A stretch of 5,821 nucleotides of DNA. It comes from Dehalococcoidia bacterium. Lineage in GTDB: Bacteria; Chloroflexota; Dehalococcoidia; Tepidiformales; Tepidiformaceae. This document shows, in pieces, positions 1 through 5,331 of the stretch. The notes beneath the pieces are model-generated. The model was not told the origin of the DNA. It saw only the letters and a program-made list of their open reading frames with translations, and searched no databases. The stretch is taken from positions 1 to 5,821 of the forward strand of contig SLAK01000101.1 of NCBI GenBank assembly GCA_007126855.1, in the 5' to 3' direction. A program made the position numbers and the translations under genes. Every line of letters starts with the position of its first letter. The first letter of the stretch is position 1.

Positions 1-210
1 ATTTCGATGGCCCAGCTACGGATCGCGCTCTATTTTTTCCCGCTCGATGGTTTGCTTGCCGGGGCGCTGCTCATCATCGGGTTCTACCTGGCGACGGGCA
101 TCGTCCATCACTTGCTCGACCACGACCTGGAGCTGAGCACGCTCGCTGAGTACCTGCTCGTGGGTTCAGTGGGCACAGCGGCGGTCGTGATTACGCGCAT
201 CTTCATCTGA
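1..210 (+). CDS. Small two-helix membrane protein, possibly the C-terminal end of a longer one
   Basis: An open frame runs from the window edge to a TGA at 208-210; the first ATG is at position 7, giving 67 residues, but the frame is also open upstream of it, so the true start may lie outside the window. Two hydrophobic stretches are visible, about residues 11-34 and 46-67, separated by a short polar segment rich in His and Asp (HHLLDHDLE). This is the pattern of a small inner-membrane protein with two helices, or of the last two helices of a bigger one. The helix-loop-helix ending in a lone Arg within a hydrophobic tail is faintly reminiscent of PsiE-like (phosphate-starvation-inducible E) proteins, but I would not assign the family. 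Function unknown. Confidence 0.55.
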   Translation: MSMAQLRIALYFFPLDGLLAGALLIIGFYLATGIVHHLLDHDLELSTLAEYLLVGSVGTAAVVITRIFI

Positions 211-211
211 G

Positions 212-240
212 TTGTGGCGCGAGCGGTCCTGCGGTAGAAG
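212..240 (+). promoter_or_regulatory. Probable sigma-70-type promoter for the GGT-family gene
   Basis: TTGTGG at 212-217 and TAGAAG at 235-240 are separated by exactly 17 bp and begin directly after the upstream stop codon. Transcription would start near 247, leaving a leader of about 8 nt before the ATG at 255. No Shine-Dalgarno is visible before that ATG, so translation from a nearly leaderless mRNA is likely. This is a consensus match by eye only. Confidence 0.4.
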
Positions 241-254
241 ATGGGCATCCCCCG

Positions 255-1946
255 ATGAGGTATTCGATGCCCGCTTTCGCTCAAGATGGCCCGACAGTAA
301 AGCAGCCCGCCACCGCTTCGCGCGGGATGGTCACCAGCAACCATCCGCTCGCGTCCCTGGCGGGCACGGAGACGCTCATCCGGGGCGGCAACGCGGTGGA
401 CGCCGCCATTGCCACCATGTTCGCCCTGACGGTCGTCGAACCCATGATGGTGACCATCTTTGGCGCGGGGTTTGTCAACATCCGCCTGGCAGGCGCTGAG
501 CCCGTCACCATCGACAACTACGCCGTGACGCCTTCGGCAGCCAGGCCGGATATGTTCCGCGCGGTGCCTGGAAGCCTCGACCACGAGGTGGAGGGCGGGG
601 AGAACGCGGCAGGGCACCTCTCGGTGGCGGTGGGCGGCACCTTGAAGGGCTGGGCGCATGCTGTGGAGCGCTATGGCCGCTTGCCGCTCGCGGAGGTCGT
701 CGCGCCCGCGGTCCGGTTCGCGCGCGAGGGGTTTCGCGCAACGCCCTATCTCTGCAGCTTCATCGAGAAGGACCTGGACATCATCCGCCGCTATCCGGAG
801 ACCGCGAAGGTGTTTCTTCGGGACGGAGAAGTTCCGCCGGTGGGCGAGGTGATCAGCCGCCCGGAGTACGCGGACACGCTTGAGACGATTGGCCGCCAGG
901 GGCCGGGGTACCTGTACGGTGGCCCGCTTGGACGCGCCATCGCCGACGACATGGCGGCGAACGGCGGGATCATCACCGAACAAGACATAACGACTTATCA
1001 GGTCCACGAACGGGCGCCCGTTCGTGGGAGCTACCGCGGCCATGAGGTCGTCTCCATGGGGCCGCCTTCGTCCGGTGGGACACACATCATCCAGATGTTG
1101 AAGATCCTGGAGGGCTTCGACGTGGGCGCGATGGGCTTCGGCACAGCAGACGGCGCCCATCTCATTGCCGAAGCGATGAAGATCGCATTCGCCGACCGCT
1201 TCGAATACATGGCCGACCCGGCGACCACAGACGTGCCTGTCGACTGGCTGATTTCCGAGCGCTACGCGGGCGAACGGCGTGCGCAGATCGATATGAGCCG
1301 TGCCCAGAGCTTCACTGCTGGCGTCCCCGCCGACCGCGAGCACGCCTCGACGACCCACTGTTGCGCGATGGACGCGGATGGAAGCGTGGTGTCCACCACG
1401 AACACGCTCCATTTCGGCTTCGGCTCGAAAGTGACGGTCCCGGGGACTGGAATGCTGCTCAATAACTGCATGCAGCTCATGGACCCCGCCCCGGGCCGGA
1501 CGAACTCAATCGCGCCGAACAAGCGCATCCTGTCGTCGATGTCTCCGACGATTGTGGCCAGGGATGGCCAGCCCTGGTTTGCGCTGGGCACCCCCGGTGG
1601 GCTCTACATCTTCGGCGCCGTCTTCCAGGCGATCGTGAACGTCATCGACCACGGGATGGACCTGCAGCGCGCGGTGGAAGCCCCACGGGCATGGGACCGC
1701 GGGGCCGGCCTTGAAATCGAGGACGGCTTCCCGGGCGTTGATGGCCTGACGAGCGAGCTGGTGCGGCGAGGTCATCAGGTGAAGCGCGTGTTCAAGGTCG
1801 CCGGCGGCATGAACGGCATTTCCTATGATGCCGCATCGGCGCTCATGACCGGCGCGGCGTGCTGGCGCGCCGACGGTGCGCCGGTTGGGGTGTCCGGCGG
1901 CGATGGCCTCGTCGATCCCGATCCCTCGCGCAGCATGTGGCCCTGA
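255..1946 (+). CDS. Gamma-glutamyltransferase-family Ntn hydrolase with altered acyl-binding site
   Basis: 563 residues, the usual length for the family. GGT enzymes are Ntn hydrolases that cut themselves before a threonine, which then becomes the nucleophile. Visible signatures are RGGNAVDAAIA (residues 43-53), the cleavage site with TTH at 366-368 (Thr366 = E. coli Thr391), Thr384 (= Thr409), the LLNN block at 401-404, LSSMSP at 426-431 (Ser427/Ser428 = Ser462/Ser463) and the oxyanion glycines Gly448-Gly449. Self-processing would give subunits of about 365 and 198 residues. Several glutamate-contacting residues are replaced: by my alignment from memory Arg114 is Tyr89, Asn411 is His386, Gln430 is Cys405 and Asp433 is Leu408. 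The substrate is therefore probably not a gamma-glutamyl compound; a different amide or acyl substrate, as in cephalosporin-acylase-like relatives, is more likely. There is no signal peptide, so a cytoplasmic enzyme is expected, unlike periplasmic E. coli GGT. An alternative ATG lies at 267. The stop is 2 bp from the next start. Confidence 0.9.
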   Translation: MRYSMPAFAQDGPTVKQPATASRGMVTSNHPLASLAGTETLIRGGNAVDAAIATMFALTVVEPMMVTIFGAGFVNIRLAGAEPVTIDNYAVTPSAARPDMFRAVPGSLDHEVEGGENAAGHLSVAVGGTLKGWAHAVERYGRLPLAEVVAPAVRFAREGFRATPYLCSFIEKDLDIIRRYPETAKVFLRDGEVPPVGEVISRPEYADTLETIGRQGPGYLYGGPLGRAIADDMAANGGIITEQDITTYQVHERAPVRGSYRGHEVVSMGPPSSGGTHIIQMLKILEGFDVGAMGFGTADGAHLIAEAMKIAFADRFEYMADPATTDVPVDWLISERYAGERRAQIDMSRAQSFTAGVPADREHASTTHCCAMDADGSVVSTTNTLHFGFGSKVTVPGTGMLLNNCMQLMDPAPGRTNSIAPNKRILSSMSPTIVARDGQPWFALGTPGGLYIFGAVFQAIVNVIDHGMDLQRAVEAPRAWDRGAGLEIEDGFPGVDGLTSELVRRGHQVKRVFKVAGGMNGISYDAASALMTGAACWRADGAPVGVSGGDGLVDPDPSRSMWP

Positions 1947-1948
1947 TT

Positions 1949-2335
1949 ATGAGCCTACCCACGCCCGAATTTGACGCGCCTGCCGCGCTTGATTTCCTGG
2001 AGCGGATGCGCTCCGAGCTTTTGGCGGCGCGCGAGGCGGCGCTGGCAGACGCGTCGACCTGGGGCGGCTGGTCGGTGCGTTTCAACCAGCGCTTGCGAGA
2101 TGGGCGCGCGCACTTCCGCCTGCTGGCGGAGCCCCCGCTCACGGCTTCGCCGGCTATGCTGGCGTGCTTCGAGGCCGCCAGTGCTCTGCGCGACCTGTGG
2201 GAGGTGATGAACCGGGCGCTGGAAGGCGGCGACGCCGACGTTCCCCTGGCTCGCATCGACTTCGAATCGCGATTTACCGAGGCCCGGCGGGTGATAGGCC
2301 AGTCAGCCGAGCCGCCCGAGGGTCCCCGCTTCTAA
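1949..2335 (+). CDS. Hypothetical small helical protein
   Basis: 128 residues from the ATG at 1949, which follows the TGA of the GGT-family gene by 2 bp, to TAA at 2333-2335. The frame extends upstream to 1859, but that part overlaps the well-conserved end of the GGT gene, so I take the later start and infer translational coupling, since there is no clear Shine-Dalgarno. The composition is rich in Ala, Leu, Glu and Arg with few beta formers, suggesting three or four amphipathic helices (about residues 10-35, 45-60, 66-90, 100-115), and a proline-rich acidic tail. Six tryptophan/phenylalanine-type residues are spread through the helices (WGGW near residue 38). No transmembrane segment, signal peptide or catalytic motif is seen, and I do not recognise the family. 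The close spacing suggests it is made together with the GGT-like enzyme. Confidence 0.65.
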   Translation: MSLPTPEFDAPAALDFLERMRSELLAAREAALADASTWGGWSVRFNQRLRDGRAHFRLLAEPPLTASPAMLACFEAASALRDLWEVMNRALEGGDADVPLARIDFESRFTEARRVIGQSAEPPEGPRF

Positions 2336-2370
2336 CCAGTCTCACTGTGGTGTCGCCGCTCCCGATGCGC

Positions 2371-2376
2371 TACGCT
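2371..2376 (+). promoter_or_regulatory. Possible -10 element for a leaderless selenoperoxiredoxin transcript
   Basis: TACGCT lies 7 bp before the ATG at 2384, the distance expected if transcription starts at or next to the start codon. No Shine-Dalgarno is present in the 48-bp gap, which fits leaderless translation. A convincing -35 is lacking: the best-looking hexamer, CTGTGG at 2345-2350, is 20 bp away. Read-through from the upstream gene is an alternative. Confidence 0.25.
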
Positions 2377-2383
2377 CCCCCGC

Positions 2384-2851
2384 ATGGCTATAGAACCGGG
2401 CCAGCCGGCCCCACAATTGAGCCTCGTCGACCGAGACCGGCAGCCGGTGACACTGGAGTCCTTTCCGGATCGGAACCTGGTGCTGGCGTTCTACGCGCTT
2501 GCGTTCACCGGTGGCTGAGAGAACGAGATGACGGCCTTCCGGACGCATTCCGATGCGTTCGTGAAGGCAAATGCCCAGGTTCTGGGCATCAGCGTCGATT
2601 CCTTTGCTGCCGCGGGCGAATTCCAGGACAAGCTGGGCCTGGAGTTTCCGTTGCTGAGCGACTTTCCGCGTAACCAGACAGGCCGCGACTACGGTGTCTA
2701 CAATGAGAAGTACGGCGTGCATAACCGTGTGACGTTCGTTGTAGACCGGGACCGCAATGTGCGGGCCGTGCACGCAGAACCGCGGGATTTTGCGTCTCAT
2801 GCCACGTTTGCGCTACAGGCGCTACGGGATCTTGGCGAAAATCCTGATTAG
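2384..2851 (+). CDS. Selenocysteine-containing AhpE-type peroxiredoxin (in-frame TGA at codon 45)
   Basis: Reading from ATG 2384 to TAG 2849-2851 gives 155 residues if TGA 2516-2518 is read as selenocysteine. The product is a thioredoxin-fold peroxiredoxin reducing peroxides in the cytoplasm. It resembles the 1-Cys enzyme AhpE of Mycobacterium tuberculosis closely: AFTGG-U45 matches AFTGIC, FPLLSDF (residues 88-94) is shared, and YGVYNEKYGVHNR (103-115) followed by TFVVDR (117-122) matches its C-terminal core. Thr42 and Arg115 correspond to the conserved active-site Thr and Arg; the usual Pro of the PxxxTxxC motif is Ala38. Sec takes precisely the place of the peroxidatic Cys. Both halves are conserved and in one frame, with no other disruption, which argues against a pseudogene. 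The 155 residues contain no cysteine at all, so the reductant must supply the resolving thiol. Automatic gene finders would report only a fragment from ATG 2528. Sec peroxiredoxins such as PrxU of Eubacterium acidaminophilum are known; SelABCD would have to be encoded elsewhere. Confidence 0.88.
2516..2518 (+). other. UGA codon read as selenocysteine (residue 45)
   Basis: The TGA lies in frame between Gly44 and Glu46, at the position of the peroxidatic cysteine of AhpE-like peroxiredoxins. It is one base away from a Cys codon (TGC/TGT). TGA also serves as an ordinary stop in this window (208, 1944, 4724), so a genome-wide reassigned code is unlikely and context-dependent recoding is the better reading. 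Confidence 0.85.
2534..2568 (+). promoter_or_regulatory. Bacterial SECIS-like stem-loop
   Basis: Lower stem GCCTTC (2534-2539) pairs with GAAGGC (2563-2568), 6 bp. After a small internal loop (C2540 opposite GT 2561-2562), the upper stem GGACGCAT (2541-2548) pairs with ATGCGTTC (2553-2560), 8 bp with one G-U, closed by a TCCG tetraloop (2549-2552). Thirty nucleotides separate the TGA from the loop, within the roughly 16-37 nt described for bacterial SECIS elements. The element lies wholly in the coding region, as in bacteria, where SelB carrying Sec-tRNA binds the apical part. The tetraloop is smaller than in E. coli fdhF and lacks a G in its first two positions, so SelB recognition is inferred. 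Confidence 0.72.
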
Positions 2852-2897
2852 CACGCCCGTCGCCATCACCTTTCCTCGATAGCTCCCATGCAAAGGA

Positions 2898-2981
2898 TTT
2901 GTGGACAGGTGGGGTTGTACGGGTGCGGCGACCTTGCACCATGGGAGGGTCCGGGTGCAAGGTGAGGAATTGTCCCACAGG
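2898..2981 (+). other. Nested inverted repeats in the intergenic region (structured RNA or attenuator candidate)
   Basis: The gap 2852-3017 holds no gene I can support. In it, ACCTTGCACC (2931-2940) and GGTGCAAGGT (2954-2963) form a perfect 10-bp hairpin with a 13-nt loop. It is enclosed by an outer stem, TGTGGACA (2900-2907) with TGTCCCACA (2971-2979), 8 bp with one bulged C. GGGTGC at 2921-2926 duplicates the hairpin's 3' arm and could compete for GCACC 2936-2940. There is no T-run after any stem, so it is not a classical intrinsic terminator. It lies upstream of the epimerase-like gene. Confidence 0.35.
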
Positions 2982-3004
2982 CTCGCAGCAAATGAGCGTT
3001 GATT

Positions 3005-3010
3005 GGGGGA
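3005..3010 (+). promoter_or_regulatory. Ribosome binding site deciding the start of the epimerase-like gene
   Basis: GGGGGA is 7 nt before ATG 3018. It favours that ATG over the in-frame TTG at 3003 and over the in-frame GTGs at 3075 and 3090. Confidence 0.5.
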
Positions 3011-3017
3011 TGGGTCT

Positions 3018-3857
3018 ATGCGGTTGCTTGAAGCGCGGCAGCGCATCGGGGAAACGCGAACCAGGTTCGCAACGGTGAAGCACCCGCCGGTGAAGCCGGC
3101 GCCGGGCGGATTCCCGCACCGGCGAGCGTCGACGCTCCCATTCGTATCGGCCGGCGACATGCGTGAGCTGCAGCGAAGCGCGCTGGAGACCTTCCATTTC
3201 GACGTGCTGCAGATGACCGAGAATGCCGGGCGTGCGGCGGCCGCGCTGGTGTTGGCCATGTTCGGCGGCAAGGCGCGCAGCCAGCGCGTTGTGGTGCTCG
3301 CCGGCGGGGGCAGCATGGGTGCATCTGGCCTGGCTGCCGCTCGGCACATGGCCAAGTGGGGCTTCAACGTCGAGCCGGTCATCGGCGAGATTACCGACGA
3401 GATGGCGCCGGTTGCGCGCCGCCAGGTTGAGATCCTGCGCGCGTGCGGCCTCTACTACGGCGAACAGGCCAGCAGCGAGGAGACGCTGCGGGAACACCTG
3501 GAGCATGCCGACCTCATTGTTGATTCGCTTGTTGGCTATGGTCTCGCGGGGCCGCCGGTGGGCATCGCCGCAGCCGTGGCTGAGCTGGCGACACAGTCCG
3601 GACGCCCGGTGCTTTCGCTGGATGTCCCGACCGGCGTGGACGCGACCACTGGACAGGTGTACCAGCCGGCCATTCGCGCGACGACCACGTTGCTGCTCGA
3701 CCTGCCGAAGCGCGGCATCCTGGAAGAGTCGTGCCGGGCGTGCGTGGGCGAGCTGTTCCTGGCGGATGTGGGCGTCCCCGCGCTGGTTTACGAACGCGCG
3801 GGTATCGACCTCGACGGCATCTTCTCCGAAGGGCCGATTGTCCGCATCCGACGGTAA
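3018..3857 (+). CDS. YjeF_N-family protein, NAD(P)H-hydrate epimerase-like
   Basis: 279 residues. Epimerases of this family (NnrE, NAXE/AIBP) interconvert R and S forms of NAD(P)HX, damaged hydrated NAD(P)H, so that the kinase NnrD can repair it. Residues 41-80 hold the family's N-terminal helices (MRELQRSALE, MTENAGRAAA). VVVLAGGG at 91-98 begins the Rossmann-like loop, then GLAAARHMAKWGF. IVDSLVGYGLAGPP at 167-180 carries the conserved Asp (169), LDVPTGVDATTG at 201-212 and Lys231 in LPKRGIL also match. The glycine loop, normally GxGNNGGDG, reads GGGSMGASG (96-104), with both Asn and the Asp missing. The first 40 residues are a basic, proline-rich extension without domain similarity. The NnrD kinase domain, fused in E. 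coli and many bacteria, is absent. The fold is secure; epimerase activity is uncertain because of the altered loop. The gene stands alone, 166 bp after the peroxiredoxin. Confidence 0.85.
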   Translation: MRLLEARQRIGETRTRFATVKHPPVKPAPGGFPHRRASTLPFVSAGDMRELQRSALETFHFDVLQMTENAGRAAAALVLAMFGGKARSQRVVVLAGGGSMGASGLAAARHMAKWGFNVEPVIGEITDEMAPVARRQVEILRACGLYYGEQASSEETLREHLEHADLIVDSLVGYGLAGPPVGIAAAVAELATQSGRPVLSLDVPTGVDATTGQVYQPAIRATTTLLLDLPKRGILEESCRACVGELFLADVGVPALVYERAGIDLDGIFSEGPIVRIRR

Positions 3858-3873
3858 AGTTCCGTCAACCAGG

Positions 3874-3929
3874 TGACCCCCGGAGCGGGTCGCGCGGCAG
3901 TAGAATGTGCCCCAGGTTCACGGGGGTCA
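3874..3929 (+). promoter_or_regulatory. 9-bp inverted repeat overlapping the next gene's ribosome binding site
   Basis: TGACCCCCG (3874-3882) is perfectly complementary to CGGGGGTCA (3921-3929). The second arm contains the GGGGG (3922-3926) that serves as Shine-Dalgarno for ATG 3935. The first arm lies upstream of the -10-like hexamer, so only read-through RNA from the epimerase gene could form the stem. Function inferred. Confidence 0.3.
3901..3906 (+). promoter_or_regulatory. Probable -10 element for the acetoacetate-decarboxylase-family gene
   Basis: TAGAAT is a near-consensus -10 hexamer 28 bp before ATG 3935. A start near 3913 would leave a short leader with GGGGG at 3922-3926 as Shine-Dalgarno. 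No -35 is apparent at 16-18 bp. Confidence 0.4.
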
Positions 3930-3934
3930 ACGCC

Positions 3935-4726
3935 ATGCGCACACGATTTGTGAAATCGCCGGACGAGATCAAGCACTTCCAGGCCGTCTACGCCAGCCCT
4001 TCCTTCTACGACATCCACTCGCTCTCCATCGGGTTCGAAACCGATCCGGATGTAGTCGCGGAGGTGCTGCCCCCGCCGCTCTCAGTCCACGACGCACGGG
4101 CCACGGTATCGGTAAGCGAGATCCGGCGCTCGGATTGTGTAGGGCCGTTCTTTGGTGCGGCGCTTAACCTCAGTTGCAGCTATGAGGGCGAGCCGGGCAT
4201 CTACTGCCTGACAATGCCCATGAGCACCGATACGGCCGTGATCTTTGGCCGGGAGCTCTTCGCCGAACCGAAGAAGATCGCGGAAATCACGCTCGACGAG
4301 CGCCATCAGCATCTTGTCGGCACCGTGACCCGCAATGGCATCACGTACATCGAACTCACCGGGTCCTTCGACGATGGCCTCCGGGATGCTGGCCGGGAAA
4401 CCGTGTCCCACCACTACTACTTCAAGTACCTGCCCGCGGCGGACGGCTGCGGGCTCGCGCATGATCCCCAGCTTGTGCGTGTCACGCACCGTGGGCGGAT
4501 TCACCGCATGACCCAGGGCGACGGCACCATCACGTTCCGGGAGTCGATGCACGACCCGGTCATCGACATCCCGGTGCGGAGCGTCCTCGGCGCGACCTAC
4601 AGCGAACTCGAGACGCATACGACCGCCGAGGTGGTCTGCACGGTCGATGCGGAACGCTTCCTGCCCTATGCCTACGGGAAAATCGATGATCTGCTGGTCT
4701 GGGCCGACGACCCGGTGCTGGCCTGA
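3935..4726 (+). CDS. Acetoacetate decarboxylase family protein
   Basis: 263 residues, close to the usual length of about 245-270. Acetoacetate decarboxylases use a lysine Schiff base to convert acetoacetate to acetone and CO2; other members of the superfamily act on different oxo-acids. The core block FGRELFAEPKK at 104-114 matches GRELSAYPKK of the Clostridium acetobutylicum enzyme, making Lys113 the Schiff-base lysine (Lys115 there) and Lys114 its pKa-lowering neighbour. Also matching are VVAEVLPPPL (40-49), HLVGT (126-130), the YYFKYLP segment (161-167) and the HDPVIDIPVR block (206-215). There is no signal peptide. The frame is open upstream to 3731, but that part overlaps the epimerase gene. 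ATG 3935 has GGGGG 8 nt upstream; ATG 3905 overlaps the -10-like hexamer and is less likely. Family is secure, substrate is not. No CoA-transferase or acetoacetate pathway gene is in view. It ends 9 bp from the convergent cobalamin gene. Confidence 0.88.
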   Translation: MRTRFVKSPDEIKHFQAVYASPSFYDIHSLSIGFETDPDVVAEVLPPPLSVHDARATVSVSEIRRSDCVGPFFGAALNLSCSYEGEPGIYCLTMPMSTDTAVIFGRELFAEPKKIAEITLDERHQHLVGTVTRNGITYIELTGSFDDGLRDAGRETVSHHYYFKYLPAADGCGLAHDPQLVRVTHRGRIHRMTQGDGTITFRESMHDPVIDIPVRSVLGATYSELETHTTAEVVCTVDAERFLPYAYGKIDDLLVWADDPVLA

Positions 4727-4735
4727 CCCGAACGG

Positions 4736-5302
4736 CTAGTAGCGGCGGCTGTCCCACAGCACATCGCCGATGCCGGCGTGCTTCGCGTGATAGCGGGCCG
4801 CGACGAAAAGCAGGTCGCTCAGCCGGTTGAGGAAGACGACCACGTGTTGCCCCACTGCCTCCTCGCGGCTGAGCGCGATAACGCAGCGTTCGGCGCGGCG
4901 GCAGACAGTCCGGGCCACGTGGAGCTGTGCTGTGGCCATGTCGCCGCCGGGGAGCACGAAGCTCTTCAGCGGCTCCAACTCCTCATTCCAGTCGTCCATC
5001 CATGATTCGAGGTCGCGGACGTGGCGGTCCTCGATCTGCGGGACCGGCAGCCGCTCCTTATCCTCTTCCAGGATGCAGAGGTCGGACCCCAGGTTGAACA
5101 GCAGCTGCTGGATGATGTGGAAGCGTTCGAGCATACGTTTGTCGATGCCCGCGGCGATAGCCACGCCGATCAGGCTATTCAGCTCGTCGACGGTGCCATA
5201 AGCCTCGATGCGGCGGCTGTCCTTGGCGATGCGCTGCCCGCCGCCAAGCGCGGTAGTGCCGTCGTCGCCGCCGCCGGTGTAAACCCTGTTGATTCGAACC
5301 AT
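4736..5302 (-). CDS. PduO-type ATP:cob(I)alamin adenosyltransferase
   Basis: 188 residues from ATG 5302-5300. The enzyme transfers the 5'-deoxyadenosyl group of ATP to cob(I)alamin to make adenosylcobalamin, coenzyme of mutases and diol dehydratases, and acts as a cytoplasmic trimer. Signatures in order: TGGGDDGTT (residues 9-17, ATP phosphate loop), RIEAYGTVDELNS (31-43), the four-helix-bundle core, FVLPGG (115-120), ARTVCRRAER (130-139) with the ATP-binding arginines, and FLNRLSDLLF (157-166). All the nucleotide-binding motifs I can recall are intact, so it should be active. An in-frame ATG at 5314 would add four residues (MLAG); family members begin near MVRINRVYTG, so I prefer 5302. Neither start has a good Shine-Dalgarno. 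It converges with the decarboxylase-family gene, with no terminator in the 9-bp gap, and diverges from the MaoC-like gene. Confidence 0.95.
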   Translation of the reverse strand: MVRINRVYTGGGDDGTTALGGGQRIAKDSRRIEAYGTVDELNSLIGVAIAAGIDKRMLERFHIIQQLLFNLGSDLCILEEDKERLPVPQIEDRHVRDLESWMDDWNEELEPLKSFVLPGGDMATAQLHVARTVCRRAERCVIALSREEAVGQHVVVFLNRLSDLLFVAARYHAKHAGIGDVLWDSRRY

Positions 5303-5315
5303 GCCTGCAAGCATG

Positions 5316-5331
5316 GGGCAAAATGCTGCCC
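5316..5331. repeat. Short inverted repeat between divergent genes
   Basis: GGGCA (5316-5320) and TGCCC (5327-5331) flank AAATGC. A second small inverted repeat, CATGC (5300-5304) with GCATG (5311-5315), adjoins it and overlaps the minus-strand start codon. Position between divergent genes allows an operator role, but arms of 5 bp arise often by chance. Confidence 0.2.

Noticed and set aside
108..1412. 434-codon open frame on the minus strand opposite the GGT-family gene
   Set aside because: Arg/His/Ala-rich low-quality translation with no recognisable domain, lying antisense to a strongly conserved gene; typical of high-GC shadow frames.
2528..2851. Independent 107-codon gene starting at ATG 2528
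   Set aside because: It lacks the active site and begins inside the conserved peroxiredoxin core; homology continues in frame upstream through the TGA, so it is the 3' part of the selenoprotein gene.
2384..2851. Peroxiredoxin pseudogene with a nonsense mutation
   Set aside because: The only disruption falls exactly on the catalytic Cys position, is a TGA, is followed by a SECIS-like hairpin, and the remaining sequence shows no decay. Sequencing error cannot be fully excluded.
2880..2985. tRNA-Sec (selC) gene in the intergenic region after the selenoprotein
   Set aside because: Checked both strands for a TCA anticodon loop and a T-arm TTCGANTC; neither is present, and the stems do not form a cloverleaf.
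2941..3074. Small ORF starting at ATG 2941 and overlapping the epimerase start
   Set aside because: No Shine-Dalgarno, no recognisable content, and it lies inside the hairpin region before running out of frame into the next gene.
2589..3506. 305-codon minus-strand frame across the peroxiredoxin and epimerase genes
   Set aside because: Composition is Arg/Pro/His-rich with no domain and it spans two real plus-strand genes and their intergenic gap.
4727..4735. Terminator between the convergent genes
   Set aside because: Only 9 bp of sequence with no stem or T-run.
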